Notes under the pieces: generated by a model
The model's database searches: none
Told to the model about the DNA's origin: nothing
The model's input: the letters and a program-made list of their open reading frames with translations, nothing else
Shown here: positions 22,663 through 36,200 of the stretch, piece by piece
Layout: every line of letters starts with the position of its first letter
How positions within the stretch are numbered: the stretch's first letter is position 1
From: Oopsacas minuta
Taxonomy: Eukaryota; Porifera; Hexactinellida; Lyssacinosida; Leucopsacidae
Assembly: GCA_024704765.1 (NCBI GenBank)
Contig: JAKMXF010000350.1
Coordinates: forward strand, 62,001-126,000
Length of the DNA: 64,000 bases
Direction: 5' to 3'
Position numbers and translations under genes: made by a program

Positions 22663-22820
22663 GTATACAACAAATCTTTACGATTCAAGAACCTTTCTAC
22701 GAAACTATTAGTCAACCACCTAACGAAGAACCCGATAATACTCCAGATGTCACAATCAATACCACAATTACAACTGATTTAGAATATATTAGTTCAGAAA
22801 ATTCAAATGATCATCTCTAA
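22611..22820 (+). other. AAT/TAA microsatellite inside a possible 3' exon
   Basis: A run of about 11 trinucleotides (22627-22661) is read in one frame as poly-asparagine, followed by 50 residues without a stop, rich in acidic and hydroxyl residues (IQEPFYETISQPPNEEPDN, ISSENSNDHL), then TAA. The tail looks protein-like and could be the cytoplasmic end of a gene spliced from an acceptor near 22586, but there is no ATG and no upstream exon was found. A plain microsatellite is the safer reading. Confidence 0.25.
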
Positions 22821-23108
22821 ACCAACATGATTACATAGCCTGTCAGCAATCAACTTTTTCAGAAACCACCATTGCTCAAATCCACTTTATATAGTAACTC
22901 CCATAAATAATATTAGTAAGCCCATATACGCTTTATCATCCTTTGTTACTCAGAAATCTAGAATGTTCCTTCAAACCTTAGAATAGCAGCAATCAGTTAT
23001 ATTTAGTACTATAGTTGTGTTTGTACTGATGAGCTGGATAAATAGCCAGCGAAACAAATTATGTTATTGTCTACTACTATTAAATCTACATATACTCTTA
23101 GTTAATAA

Positions 23109-23130
23109 TAATAATAATAATAATAATGCG
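23109..23130. repeat. Short TAA microsatellite
   Basis: About seven tandem TAA/AAT trinucleotides downstream of the PARP exon. Confidence 0.7.
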
Positions 23131-23194
23131 AAATAATAAAAACAAAAATATATAAAAAATGTTAACAATCAATTATCAAATTAATTCTCCTTCC

Positions 23195-23815
23195 TTATGA
23201 GGGTAAGCTAGTACCTGGCCTGTAATTAATGAGGTAGCCTGGATAAGCTAATCCATTTTCGTATAGAATATATACCTTAGTACCAGCTGGGTGTATGCCA
23301 GTTACAGAGTGGTAGCCTTGTCGAGGTCCAAGTAACTCAGAATTAGCCTCCTCATACCTTGCGTTTCCCACAAACACTTTAGAGAGAAACATAGAACAAA
23401 TACCCGTGCTGTCCTTATAAGCGAGACCATGTGAGTATGAAGCATTTTGTGCGAAATATATCCCTCTACCCCACATACCCTCCTTAGCATACTTAACATT
23501 AAACCCTACAGGATCTTGTATGATGACCTCAGGATCTGTGCTAGAGGATCCATGGAAAAGTGGTTTGATTAAAAGTGTGTTTTCTCTAAAATTCGAACTT
23601 CCATCATCACCATCTTGAGGCTCAATTTTTCTCTTAATATTCTTAACAAAATTGTCCCAGCATGTCTTGTGGTGTATCTTGAGTACAGTCATTATCGTAG
23701 CATTAGGTAGAGTATTCATAAAGTTTCTAGCTACAGCAGAATATTCATCACTATCTGGTAGTAATTCTTCTTTAGTCAGGGTCGGGTATAGATCAACTAG
23801 ATTGGGGTAGAGCAA
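23195..23815 (-). CDS. PARP-type mono-ADP-ribosyltransferase domain, terminal exon
   Basis: About 205 residues, nearly all a PARP catalytic domain, which transfers ADP-ribose from NAD+ to targets. The NAD-binding histidine lies in LFHGSS (about residue 86) and the tyrosine in GRGIYFAQNASYSHGLAY (about 120). The C-terminal end reads YHSVTG ... GTKVYILYENGLAYPGYLINYR, the form seen in PARP10/14-type enzymes, where the polymerase glutamate is usually absent. The open frame has no credible ATG at its start: it opens with TTG directly after a TAA, so an upstream exon joined at an acceptor such as CCAATCTAG near 23804 is likely. A later in-frame ATG would cut into the domain. No partner domains (macro, WWE, ankyrin) were seen nearby. 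Upstream are repeats and then the 3' end of the sacsin-like gene. Confidence 0.85.
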   Translation of the reverse strand: MLYPNLVDLYPTLTKEELLPDSDEYSAVARNFMNTLPNATIMTVLKIHHKTCWDNFVKNIKRKIEPQDGDDGSSNFRENTLLIKPLFHGSSSTDPEVIIQDPVGFNVKYAKEGMWGRGIYFAQNASYSHGLAYKDSTGICSMFLSKVFVGNARYEEANSELLGPRQGYHSVTGIHPAGTKVYILYENGLAYPGYLINYRPGTSLPS

Positions 23816-23953
23816 TTAATATTGTTACTAATCATAAATGTAAAAAGTACACACGATTAGAGCCTGCTAGCCTGAGGTCGAATTATTATCTAAATTGACG
23901 GCAGTCAGCAGTATTTTTGACTTTAGGTAATCTATAGCTAATTAGCTATACCT

Positions 23954-24272
23954 ATTATTAAATATCAAATGTTATTCGTCTGAGTGTTTGTCCGTTGTCA
24001 AGGAAAGGATTTATGGTATGCTATTTGAATTCGTATTTTGCAAAACCCAGATGTAGTAAAACTATGACTTTATCGTGTTCACCAAATGATTCAACACACT
24101 TTACCCCAGTGTAGCTTTTTGAGAGCATGTACGTCTCTCATGTATTCTGAGATGGATCGAATTTGTTTACTTAATAATCATAAACGAAACAATAAAAATA
24201 GTATGCCATAAATCCTTTCCTTGATAACGGACAAACAAGCAGAAAGACAGACAACAATTGAGAATTAATAAT
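23954..24272. mobile_element. Non-autonomous inverted-repeat element, about 320 bp
   Basis: The left end contains TTTGTCCGTTGTCAAGGAAAG then GATTTATGGTATGCTATT. The right end is its inverted copy (AATAGTATGCCATAAATCC, then CTTTCCTTGATAACGGACAAA). Arms are about 65-70 bp with scattered mismatches. Inside, near 24160-24195, is the ATTTGTTTACTT...AACAATAAA motif shared, inverted, with the arrays at 21.6 kb and 53 kb. It lies between the PARP exon and the sacsin-like 3' end. Confidence 0.7.
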
Positions 24273-24298
24273 ATAGATAATGAACGTGTAAATATGTA

Positions 24299-27200
24299 TT
24301 AACCAACTGTGGCCCCAAAGGAGCCGATTTTATCGCGAAGCGACTGGCCCAAGCCCCATAGTTTAATAATAAACAATAAATGTTCCTTACAATTCTCTAT
24401 CTGTGTCATCATGAGAGATTGAGCTGTAGGCTGTATCCATATCTTATCGTCTTCGCTGAACATTAATTCTTTGAAAGTAGGAAATTCAGATTTCACAATT
24501 CCTAATATGTCAGACGTATTCTTAATAGCTTCTCTCGCAGTGGTAACTGAAATATGCTCCATTGGTATACAACAACCAATCCCTGGTGTCATTAACGGAT
24601 TTTTAGCATTTTCATCAAAGTTTATCAGAGACACACAGAGAGAACTGAAGTTGTTATAAGCTATCGTAGATTTGAAAAATATCTTGACAATATCCAATAA
24701 GATGTCTAGGTTCCTCTGACAAGATATATTAGCCTTGTTGTATTTGTTAATATAGAGAATAGCAATACAAGTCTTCATTGCACACTCAAAACAGTTGGCA
24801 CAAGCGTGTGGTGGGAATATTGCACCATCAGCCTCCTCACAAACTAACTTCTTAGCTGCTCTCAAATCGCATTGAGCCGTGCGGATCCATAGTTTTGCAA
24901 TGAATTTATCTTCATTTGAGATTACAGCAGAGATTGTATTAGAGATAAGTCTTATAGGAGGAGTGTGAATTATTTGTAATAATGTTGCTCTTGTTACACC
25001 AGCTGGACGAGTAGCTGTCGGGTAATGAGATGTAGAAGTACTGCTTGGAGTGAGTCGTGATGAGCTAATGGGTGTGGTACGCATTACCAAAGATGTGGAA
25101 CTTTTCACCGATGGTAGGTTAATATCATCGATAAATGGACAGGCTTGTATGTTAAAGGAGTCTAATTTCTTCATAATATCACAAGTATTATCACAAGATA
25201 AACATAGTTGAAGAGCAAATAACATATCACTGAATATATTCCCAAAATGTAGATTTAGTGCATAGGTCAGGTCATGGAAGAAATTCACGTTTTTAATATT
25301 TCCACCATTTGCATATAAAACTGAGTTTTCAATAAAACAATCGTAAATTCCATCTTTGGTAATTACAGCACCACCTGCAACCTCAGTGATTTGCATTGAG
25401 AGCGTAGATACTATTGTGATTGATAATTTTTGTAAAATTTGAAAACAAGTCAAATACAGAGGATCATTTGCAATCCCTGGTTCCTTAGAGATATCCTTTA
25501 CATTACCATTCTTTATACGAATTAGACTTAGATCGCCTTTTCCATCAGCTATGTTGGAATGATAATAAATACGAATTAGTCCTTTAGCAAATTCTCTACA
25601 CTTAAGCAAGTATTCCATCTCAAGACACTCATTTCTATACCGTGATATCGTGCCAGCATTCTTTAAAGCAGGATCTAAAGTCGCACTGATAATCTCACTC
25701 AAGTGTTTAATTTTGAGAGAAACAGGTGGTTTACATGACCCCAGAGAGTTCGGAGGTAATTCAAGCAAAAACTGAAGGTTGGAAAGACTCGGGAAACTTT
25801 CTATATGTATCTTAAGTCTTGTATTATCAATATATACTACGTTAGGTATAGGGACAATTTCATAAATATCAGATAATACCATTGTGTTCAGAGGATCTAT
25901 ATTAATAGTACAGTTAGACTGTTCTGCTTTCCTTAGGGTACTGATAAACAGTTGAAATGTTGTTTTACTAATCTCCTTCCTCTGTTCATTTCTCAGAGGC
26001 CTATCATGGTAGATATCATTCATAACAGCTGCGTAATGAAAATAATCAGCTGATTCACTCACTCCTACAAGTTTCAGAAATGCATGATAACTCTTGAGAG
26101 CATCTGGAACTTTGAATAAATACTCGAGTATTATCGTGTTTAATGAAAATACCATGTTCCTGGGATAGAACAGTTTGTTTTCATAATAAATGCATTTAAT
26201 ATTGGTAAACTTGTTTTTCAAATTTTGACTACAATTTTCTTGTAAGAATCCATAAGTTTCAATGAATAAATTGTCCATAATTGAGTGATGATGAACGTGA
26301 ATTTCGTTAAAATTATCACAAATCAACTCAAGATGGCTTATAACAGTTTGTATGTCAGGTTTGGAACGGATATTCAGATATAATTCTGTATTATATTTTT
26401 TAGTGTATGTGTAACAATCGGAAACTAATGGATTATGGATATGTGTAGCCATGCAGCAAGAGTATTTGAATTCACACAACTCAGCCTTACTAAAGCTCGA
26501 TATTATTTGAGTATTTGCACTAGAGTTTGGGATACATTTCCAAACAGGTAGGAATTCAATTTTAGATAATTGTTGTAGTAGAGATGTATTATGAATATTC
26601 AAATTAATACCCTTAGATATCAACTGAGCTAGTGCAGATAGAGGTACAAGATAATCACTTGATGTGTAGATAAATTTTCTACTTTCTATCTTCTGGGCAG
26701 CTGTGAGTATTGATTCTAGATCTGCTTTATCATGCAAGCCAAGATTACATAAAATCTGAGAACAATTTCTATAACCATAAGTGTTAGACCATTCATTGGG
26801 TAAGAGGTCTTCTGAAAAGAATATTTTGAACAATCCTACTTCTGGTGAATAGCAGTCACTGACTAATCTATTTCTATGAATAAACCTTACAGATTTGAGT
26901 TTATGAATAAAATCCATTTCATAAGATGTAGGAGTATTTTGAATAAATAGAAGTAATTCTCTTTGCCCATTAATGTCAAGTTGTGTAAAATATCGCAAGA
27001 CATAGACTAGGAAGAAATCACTCTCAGTCACCATGTGTATTCTAAGAGTTTTTGCGATGTGTTTAATAAGTGCTTCTTGTTTTTTAGAAGCCTTAAATAT
27101 TGTAACTCTTTCGTTAGTTAGTTTGTTGATCAGTAAGGCTCCAATGTTATATGTAGAATTGTGAATGTAAAAGTTATCAAATTGAGCTATACAACACAAT

Positions 27201-30200
27201 ACATCTTGGTGGGATAAAAATATCTTCAGTAGAGAGATTATCCTTATCTCCTCACTCGTTAACTCATTTAACTTAGTATTAGGCAATAGATTCCTCAGTG
27301 AAGTAGCCTCGCTCTTATCAAATCTCACACATTCTATATTAATGTCAGATAGTTTTACTGCTGATATGAATAGAGGGAAAGTTATAGTACTGGAGATGAC
27401 TAGAGGCTGTAAATACATTGCTAGCGTACTCACATCGAAATCATCTTTAGCTAGTTTGTCTAGACATAATACATAACAATTCAGTTTAATCAAGGAGCTG
27501 TATAGCTCTTTATTGGAAGATGCGTTACTTGAGGTATTGAGTATAGCAGGTAGATTTGATATCAACGTATACTCTCCAGCAGGGTTATTCTTAATAGGAA
27601 CTAAAGGAAATTTCCCAAATTTCTGTATTAAATCATAGGATTGGAGTCCTGATTGAAGTATGAATTTCCAAAACAAACAACATTCCTGTAGCTGGAATTC
27701 CTTAACTTCTAAATTATTCGATAAATAATCAGGTGAAAGTTCTTGCATAAAACCATGCGCACATAGTATTTGTATGCTATTGATAGGAAATATAGATGAA
27801 ACAAACATTCCAGCACGATGAGGAAGTAGACTCCCGTATGCAGGCGTGAATGTAGGTTTAGTTTTAGTAAAATGTCCCAATCCTCCATTAAAATCAATCT
27901 TTAATGGAATTTTCTGAAATAATAGAATACATTCAGGTTTGGCTGAGAACAGATATTCTAATAAAATATCTATTTCCTTCATACTTAATATGAGAGCATT
28001 AAAAGCAGTATATTCAATTCGGTTGAGGAATGATAGTAAAATAGTTTGATCCAATCTAGTTAGGTAACATGAAAATTTCTTAAAACTGTGATAAATGTGA
28101 TCTGGGGCACCAGTTAAAGGTAATCTCAATTTCTTGAGAGTTAAATATAGTGAGTCTTGCTCTAAAGAGTGTTTCCGACTCTTACTAGCAGACAAAAGAT
28201 TATGTGATGATGAGATACCAGATAATCTTCTAGAGCTATCTGGGAATATTCCTCCATGCTCTCCATGTAGAGGATGCAAACGCTCATAGCATCCGCTGCT
28301 GATGAGTATTTTCTCATTACTACTATACATTAGAATGTATAACTCCTTACATAGTGCGTATAGGAAGTTGGTATACACTTGATTACCTTCAATAAGTTTA
28401 CCCATGTCTGGGTATAGAGAGTAGTACCAGTCGTAGTAATCAGAATCTATAAAATTTGTTAACTCAGTATCCGCTCTACTCTTTAGATAGATAAGTAAAG
28501 AAGCAAATAGCGGTGCTATCACGTGCTGGATAATAGATGAATGCCAAACATCTTCCCACTCCAATTTTTCAGGAGAATCTCCACTCACATCTCTGAAGCG
28601 AATGTGCTGTCTCTCAGGCTCAAGGATAAAAGGAGCATTAATCAGAATTGGAAAGTTCACAGATCTATCATCCCCTATCGGGAGATAAGAATACAAACAG
28701 CTTCCTCCTGTTGGTGTCCTGCAGCTTGCATCAGTTGGAACATGTACCGCTATTCCACCATACACTTGATGAGTTAATTTTTCTCTCTCATAAATACTTT
28801 TGTATTTAGTAATTTGAGGAGAACATTTTTCTAGATCCTTCATAGACCCTTCATGCGTGAATAGGATCCATGAAGATGTATGTGGATAGCTTCTATTTCT
28901 TTTTCCAAGAATACTAACATTTGGTTGATTTGGTGAGATTGTTGTAAATTTTTCATGTATTATTTCTCTTTTTGTAATCTGTATAGTATTCAAGAATTTA
29001 CAATTGAGTGAAATTGGAGGTGGATATGGATTCAGGGGGGTAACCAGTAATTTAAATGTACCCATCATAGTTGTGCTATCTTTATCACGTTTGTAGATTG
29101 ATATTCTCTGAATATTATTTAAAAAGAGATTGAAATTTGACGAGTTTTTAAGAAAATCAGATAATATTTTCTCGACTTCAGTTTCAATACTAGATTCCAT
29201 AATAGGAATTCTAAAGATAGTATAATCTCCATTGGTTAAGGTAGGGAATGTATTAGCGGATGTAGTGTTGAGAGATTCTAGAGAGTATGGAATAAACTGG
29301 TCAGGGAATTGATCTATGTTTTCTGACTTAAAAGTAAATTTCATTCCAGGTAAGTTCTGAGGAGGGAGTATTAGGAATTTACGAAAAGGATCAAAAATAC
29401 AAAAATAAATTTCTCCACCGTTATTCCTTCGTGTTAGTAAACAAGGAGAATCAGTTAAATTATAAACAGCATTAAATCCTAGCCCAAATTTCCCAATCGT
29501 ATGGCTGTCCTTTTTACCACCAAGACCAACTGACTGTATTCCTTGTAAATCTTTATCACTGAACGTACTATTGTTATACACAAGTAATGATGTATACTGC
29601 TGGTATTTGTGCCAGTTTGGCTGTTCATTCTCGCTCAAACATAGGGTGTTAGTCCTAGAAGAATATTCTGTAGTATCTAGTATAAAAGCTACTTCTGTTG
29701 CTCCAGCATCTTCTGCATTCTGTAACAGCTCTTTGAGTATTGTAGTACCACATGGAAATGCTCGCTTAAGGCCTCTAATTCTATCAGCGATATCTTCATA
29801 CTGTCCAAACTCTTCAAACGCAGAACTTGTGTAATATTCACTTCGCTTACTCCTTGCACCGAGATTAAAGGCTGCTATCGGGTGAATGCGTTTATGAACT
29901 GTATTGGATCTGTTCAGAGAGGGAGGGTATCCTGTCTCCTCCCAAGGCATATCATTGATCACTAATTCACAGCCAGGGCACAGTTGTAATTCTGTTGAGA
30001 GGAGAACTTGTTTAGGATTGTTAGAAAATAGATATTTTTGAACATTATGGAAAAATAAATTGGTGAGTACAATAATAAGATCAATAAGGAGTTCGTCATG
30101 GATATTAGAATTCTCTCTAGCAATAAGATGTAATATCCTGTGAGCATCTGTTTGTGAAATATTTTCCTTTATTTCTAATCTTTGTAAGAATGATTCCCTT

Positions 30201-33200
30201 AATCCCTTATTCTCATAATTCAGTTTGTAAGGAAATGTTAAAAGGAATTTACAACTGTAATGAGAGAATTTCTCAGAACTGACTATATACGATGTATGAC
30301 GAAATGATCCAGAAACTGGATGCCAAATGTAATTAAGAGTTTCTATAGAAACGGCAGGATCGTTTACCCAGTGTTTGAATATGGTAGTGTATATATTTTC
30401 TGCCCTTGCTGATAATTCATTTTGAAGATTAAAGGAATGAATTTGGCCTTCTTTTTCTCTCAAGCTCTGTAATAATGAGGCGAGTGTGCGAATATTAATA
30501 GATTTCCATGCTTCGCGGATAGACAGGAATGTTTCAATACATTTAAGTTTGTCCACTTCTTTTGTAACAGCGTAACAATTTGTAGACATGAGGTACCGTA
30601 GGTCATAAGAGTAACATTGACTCGGACTAGCAAACTGAGTACATCTTTGTAATCCTAGTCGTATGAGAAATAAATCATTCCAAACAGGAATTAATTTAAT
30701 GTTCACTAATTTGCTTTGTATCAATTTTAAATCCCTGTCTTCGTAGCCAGAAGGAGATGATGAAGACATATTGTTAAGATACTGAAGGATAGTCATACAA
30801 TGTTCAAATCTTCTTGGATTTAAGAAACTTATCTGACATTCACAACGTTCAATGAGATCTGATACTGGTAATGTATTCTCAATTATTTTTAATATCTTCA
30901 AAGCTTTGTAATGAATTGTTTTTGGTGCAAATAACTTGTCTAAATCTGGATGAATAGTTCTCTTATCACTAGGACAATATAGTCTAGCTACAGGTGAGCG
31001 GGGGCTAATTACCTCTGAAGGTTCGAGAAGTGAGTAATCTTCTCCGGCACCACACGGAATACATGGTACATTAGAGAATAACTCTTTGACCCAGTTTTGA
31101 GATCCTTTGTGTATAACTGGTAACAAGGATGTGAGTACTAGTTTAATATCTGGGAATGAAAATGTAGAAAAATTAGGGAAAATAACTTCACGACAAATTC
31201 TTTCCAAACTAAAAATCTTGTCTTTATTATTTTGCAAAATAATATGAAATAGATGAGTTGATTGTAAGCTAATACCTAAGTCTACTAAAGATATATTAAA
31301 TTGTAAACATTTTCTTCTAGCAAAGTTATAAAACTCTTTCAAAGAATTGAAGTCGGAATAATCCTCATAAAATATAAAGTTAGCTTCATTATAACCAATC
31401 CACTCATTTCCCAAGCCGTAATAGAATAGAGGTGTATCAGTATTCATGACTCTAATAGCAAATGCTTTAGGAAATTCTCTCCAAATGATTAAATGAGGTT
31501 GAGCGTTGAGAGGCCACAAACGATAGAACTCATATATTTGTTCTTTTCCTTTAGAAAACTCCCCTCTTATTTGAACAAACAAATTGATAAATGTATTTAC
31601 AAGGCTGTCATTGACAAGAGCTATATTCCATGTAGTCCTGTCACTACCATCCTCAGTACATGCTATTCCTCTTCTAGATTGATCTAATGCAAAACACCCG
31701 TTGATGTACATGGGATAAGGTGAAGTGACAGGTAGAGGTAGATAACAGTACATGTAGTAGTTATTTTTCTTTGGAGGAGATTTTCCTATTGAATTAAGGG
31801 GAAGTGCAACTGAAGTAACAGGCATGTAATTTGATATCTTTCTATGCGAATTTTCCTCCAGAAACTCTATACATTGCTGAATTCCAGTCGAATAGGAAAT
31901 AATGAAACTTTTTGATTCCTTTCCTGAAAGTCTTTCACATGTGATAGTAACCTTTTGATGATGCACAACAGGTGTAACATTAGGGGTAGTCAATAACTCG
32001 TCAAAATGAGCCAAGTTTTTAGAAATAAAAGTTTCATGAAGTTCAAATGGCTGTGTAATTTCCTTTTTAGACACTTTCAGAAGCAGAACTGGTTTCGAAG
32101 TTAGTGGTTTTTCGTATATTTCAATACATTTAATATGCTGAAGGAAACGAATGCTTGATTCAGCTTCCAATAATATCCGTGATTTTAGTTCCCCTATCGC
32201 AGAGCTATTATAGACAGTACCGGATATATCAGATGACACAGTACGGAATGGTAATCGAAAGAGAGTTCCATTGAATGGTTCAGGATCAAAAACATCACAG
32301 CCAAATAATTTTAGGTTAAAAACACTGAATTGATCTCGAAACTCAAACGTTTCGGTATTGTTAAGTACAAAATCGACCTGAATACCTGGAGGGTTACTTC
32401 GATGAAGAAACTTCCTATTAGGATCCAACATGTGTATATACCTCCCACTCACAAAACTAGGTAAATCTGTCAAATGGTAAACTGTGTTGAAACCTAATCC
32501 GAATTTTCCGATTTTCAATTTATCTTCAAGTTTCGTTTCACCAAAAATTTCCATTATGTTATCAAAGTCAGCATCTGTGAATTGTGCATCATCATAGAAA
32601 TACAAAGCAGGACCTTGCCATTGCTTCATTGTAGGCTCTATGAGTGAATCTGTAGGGAAACTATTATAATCAATGAGAATACGGGCTGTATTAGCTTTAG
32701 CGTCATCTGCGTTCTGTAATAATTCCTTGTAAACATCAATATTTGATTCATATTCCTTTAGAATACTACGTAACCGGGTGGTTAACTCTTCAAACTGACC
32801 TTTGAATTTAAAGAAACCCAACTGATCACCCAACATTGTTAGTTTAAATGATGTGGCTCCAAATTTTAAAGCAACAAGTCTAGATATATTGGAGTTTACG
32901 ATAAAATACATCTTATCATTTTTATTAACTTGAGATTCCTTTGAGGATTGTAAAGGATTGTCATATACCACACACTCGGTGGCTAAATGAAGCAGATTAT
33001 CAACTCCCAATAGGAAATGATCGCTAAATGATTGAGTCTGAGAATTATAGAGACTATGGATTATGTTAAGGATGAGTTTTACATTATGAGGTCTAGAATC
33101 CATAGATTGGGATTGATATAAGGTATCCAAAATCTGGTATAATTGATTATCAGAGAGAGATTCATTTGCTCCACAGTTTTCGAATAATTTCCAAGCAGCT

Positions 33201-36200
33201 TCAGAGTAATTCAGCTTTTCAAAGGAATAATAAAATGGCTCTAGAGAATAATCTAAGTTTCTAGCAACTAGTTTCGCTTCAATAAAACTATTTGTATGTT
33301 TCACATACACAAAATGTGTTACTATCTCATCTATCACTGTTAGGATAGATGGTGAAGAATAAATTCTATTTAATAAAGAGTGAATCCTTTTTGGGTCGGA
33401 TGAGTGGATTGATGTGAGTGAAATTTTATTTAATTGTTCAGCCATCATTCCACCTGTTACTTCAGTATTACAATTGAGATGATTCAGTAGTTCATTAGAT
33501 TGATTGTCTTGATAAGATGGGAAGAATTGTACACATATCCTTACACTGGCAATAAGGGAAATATCTATATCGTTACAGAACACGACTGACTGTAGTTGAG
33601 TTAACTTACGTTCTCCTAAGAAGGGTATACATTTGGGGTAATCACCAGGACGAGTATATGATGGTAACACAATACTACTACTCAACAGGATTCTAGAAAT
33701 TGGATCAGTGTTAAGGTTTGAACTTTTCCAGCAAGATGTAACAAATTGAAGAAGTGTAGAAAAACGTTTTCTCCATAATTCATTGCAATTAGGAACATTA
33801 ATATCCAAATGGAAATAACATACAGCTGATTGTGTAACTGCTTCAAACATTTTCTGATTAGTTAGTTGTGTGGAAATGAAAAAAAGTTCCAACTTCTTTG
33901 CCATGTGAAAATAATCTTTGTAGTCTTTATGAACGAAGAAATTAGATTTAGAAGGTAAGAGTATTTTTAACATATCATCATCAGGATAGAACAGCTGATT
34001 AGGCTGACGATAGTTACAAGGTTGTGATATGGAATTTGAATTGTCTACAATCCATTTAGTAGTTTTCAAAACCTGAATATTTTGATAACTTACTTTATCC
34101 AGATTGTTTAACAGCCATATACTCAAATTAAAATGTTGAACAAACATATTAGTCTCAATCATAACTTGCATGAATGGTAATATATTATTTATAAGGAAAT
34201 TGTTAAAATCTGGAGCAGTTATACCCAACTTTCCATATAACGTATTTACATTGTAGATATCTGGAGATAGAAAATTAGCTGGATACTGAAACTGTGAGGG
34301 AAGGTAAATATTACCTGGTACTCTCACAAATGTAGATACAGCGATAGAAATATGATTCCCGTTAATAGTCGGGAATATTGGGAGCTTCTTAATTAATTGT
34401 ATTTGATTATTAGTAAATCGGGAATCGTTGTTCAGAATATCGATAATGAGTTCGAAAAGTTGTTCATTCGTATCTTTTCTGAGTTTGTTAATAAACGTAT
34501 TTAAGATGTTATTGTTTGTCTGCAATAGAGTCAATAATCCATTTGGAATAGGACTAAGGACTAAACTATCTAAACATTCGACAAATTTATGTGAGTGTAT
34601 AAATACACTCCCACATTCTAGCAGTATATTCTCTAAGGGTTTGCACTTATCACCTGTAGAACATTGAATGTAATTGCTACTAGTATTAGATGAAACAATA
34701 GGCAAGAGTTGGTTATTGATTGAATACAAGTCATGCGTTGGGAGCAAGGGTAGATCACCTAGGGATCTAGCAAGGTTCTCATCAGATCCTATAAAAGACC
34801 ATACGAGTTTTATCCAGGATTTATTGAAGGGAAAAAAGTTAGGATTCCATTTTAATGGGGGGGTCGTAATCATAAAATGTGATTTTATTGATAATTCGAA
34901 TAAACGTTTCAATAAATCTAAATCTGTTTTGATGTTAGATATATCTTTGAGGTTAATCTTTCCTTTACATGTGTGAGATAACATTAAGATACGAGAATAT
35001 ATTTCAGTAGGTATACCTCGATCTACAAATGAGCCTTCTGTTCCAGGGAAAAGGTTAACAAAATCAAAAGTATCATCATAAACATAATAATAAGTTTTTG
35101 GATTAATAGAAAATTTGAAAATATGTGGAGTAGCTACTTTCAAAAGTGGGATACTATCAAGTTGATTCGAAAAATTACTATTATGAACTGTAAAGTCTGA
35201 TAAAATGAAATTTAGAATAACAAATGTATGATCTTTAAGATTTGCAATAAAAAATACATTCAATGCAGGATTATTTGAGTGTTTCACCAACAGCTGACGA
35301 AGTAGAGCGGGTGTTACTCTACGTCTATCAATATCATTCTTAACAGAATCTATTCTGTTAAATAAAGTTAGGATAGTTTTAGGAAGAAGGACTAAGGGTT
35401 CTTTTAAAAGTTTCAAGAGCTTTTCTAACGGGCAATTAATATTAGTATTAACATCAGATAGGTATATTCCTTCTTCAATTTTAATCCATTCATTCGTAAT
35501 GCAAGAATATACAATTTTCTCATTCGCTAAAATCCTTAATCCCTGGTCAATTAATATAGAGGATTGCTTCTTCAACGTACTTGCTCCCAGCATTTGATAA
35601 TGGTAGTTACCAGGGTTGCCATGATGAAAAGAGTTGAGGAGAATACTGTAGAAGATAGCGTAAGCACTCACACCAAGCTGTTCTATCAATAATTTATTCC
35701 AAGTAGAGTCTGTGTCTTGTGAGTCAACACTCGGCCATTTGATTTGACGTCTGTCATTTGACAAAGCAAAGTATCCATGTAAATTAAAAGGTAGATCTGT
35801 AGGTTCAGGAGTAGGAAGAAAACAGAATAATTTACCAGTATCAGCTGATAGTTTATGATTAAAACGAACTGTTAAGTGAAAATTAAAATTTTCAAGAATT
35901 CTATAAATAAAATCCAGAAGGTTATTTCCGTCCCAATCATCTTGGAAGTTCATAGCTTTTGATGTACCAAGTTGATCACTTGTTATACCAGTTTCCATTG
36001 CTATTCCTATCCATGGTAGATAATTAAGGTTACTCTTAGAATAAAATTCATAAAGTTCAGTTTGTGATTGAGGAAATCCGATCATATTTAAAACGAGCCA
36101 TACTTTATCCTCTCTGCTATTCAATGAAGAAATAGGAAATAAATTTATCGTCACTTTGATAGATTTGTGAAAATTCTTTTGCTCAACATGATTTGATAGT

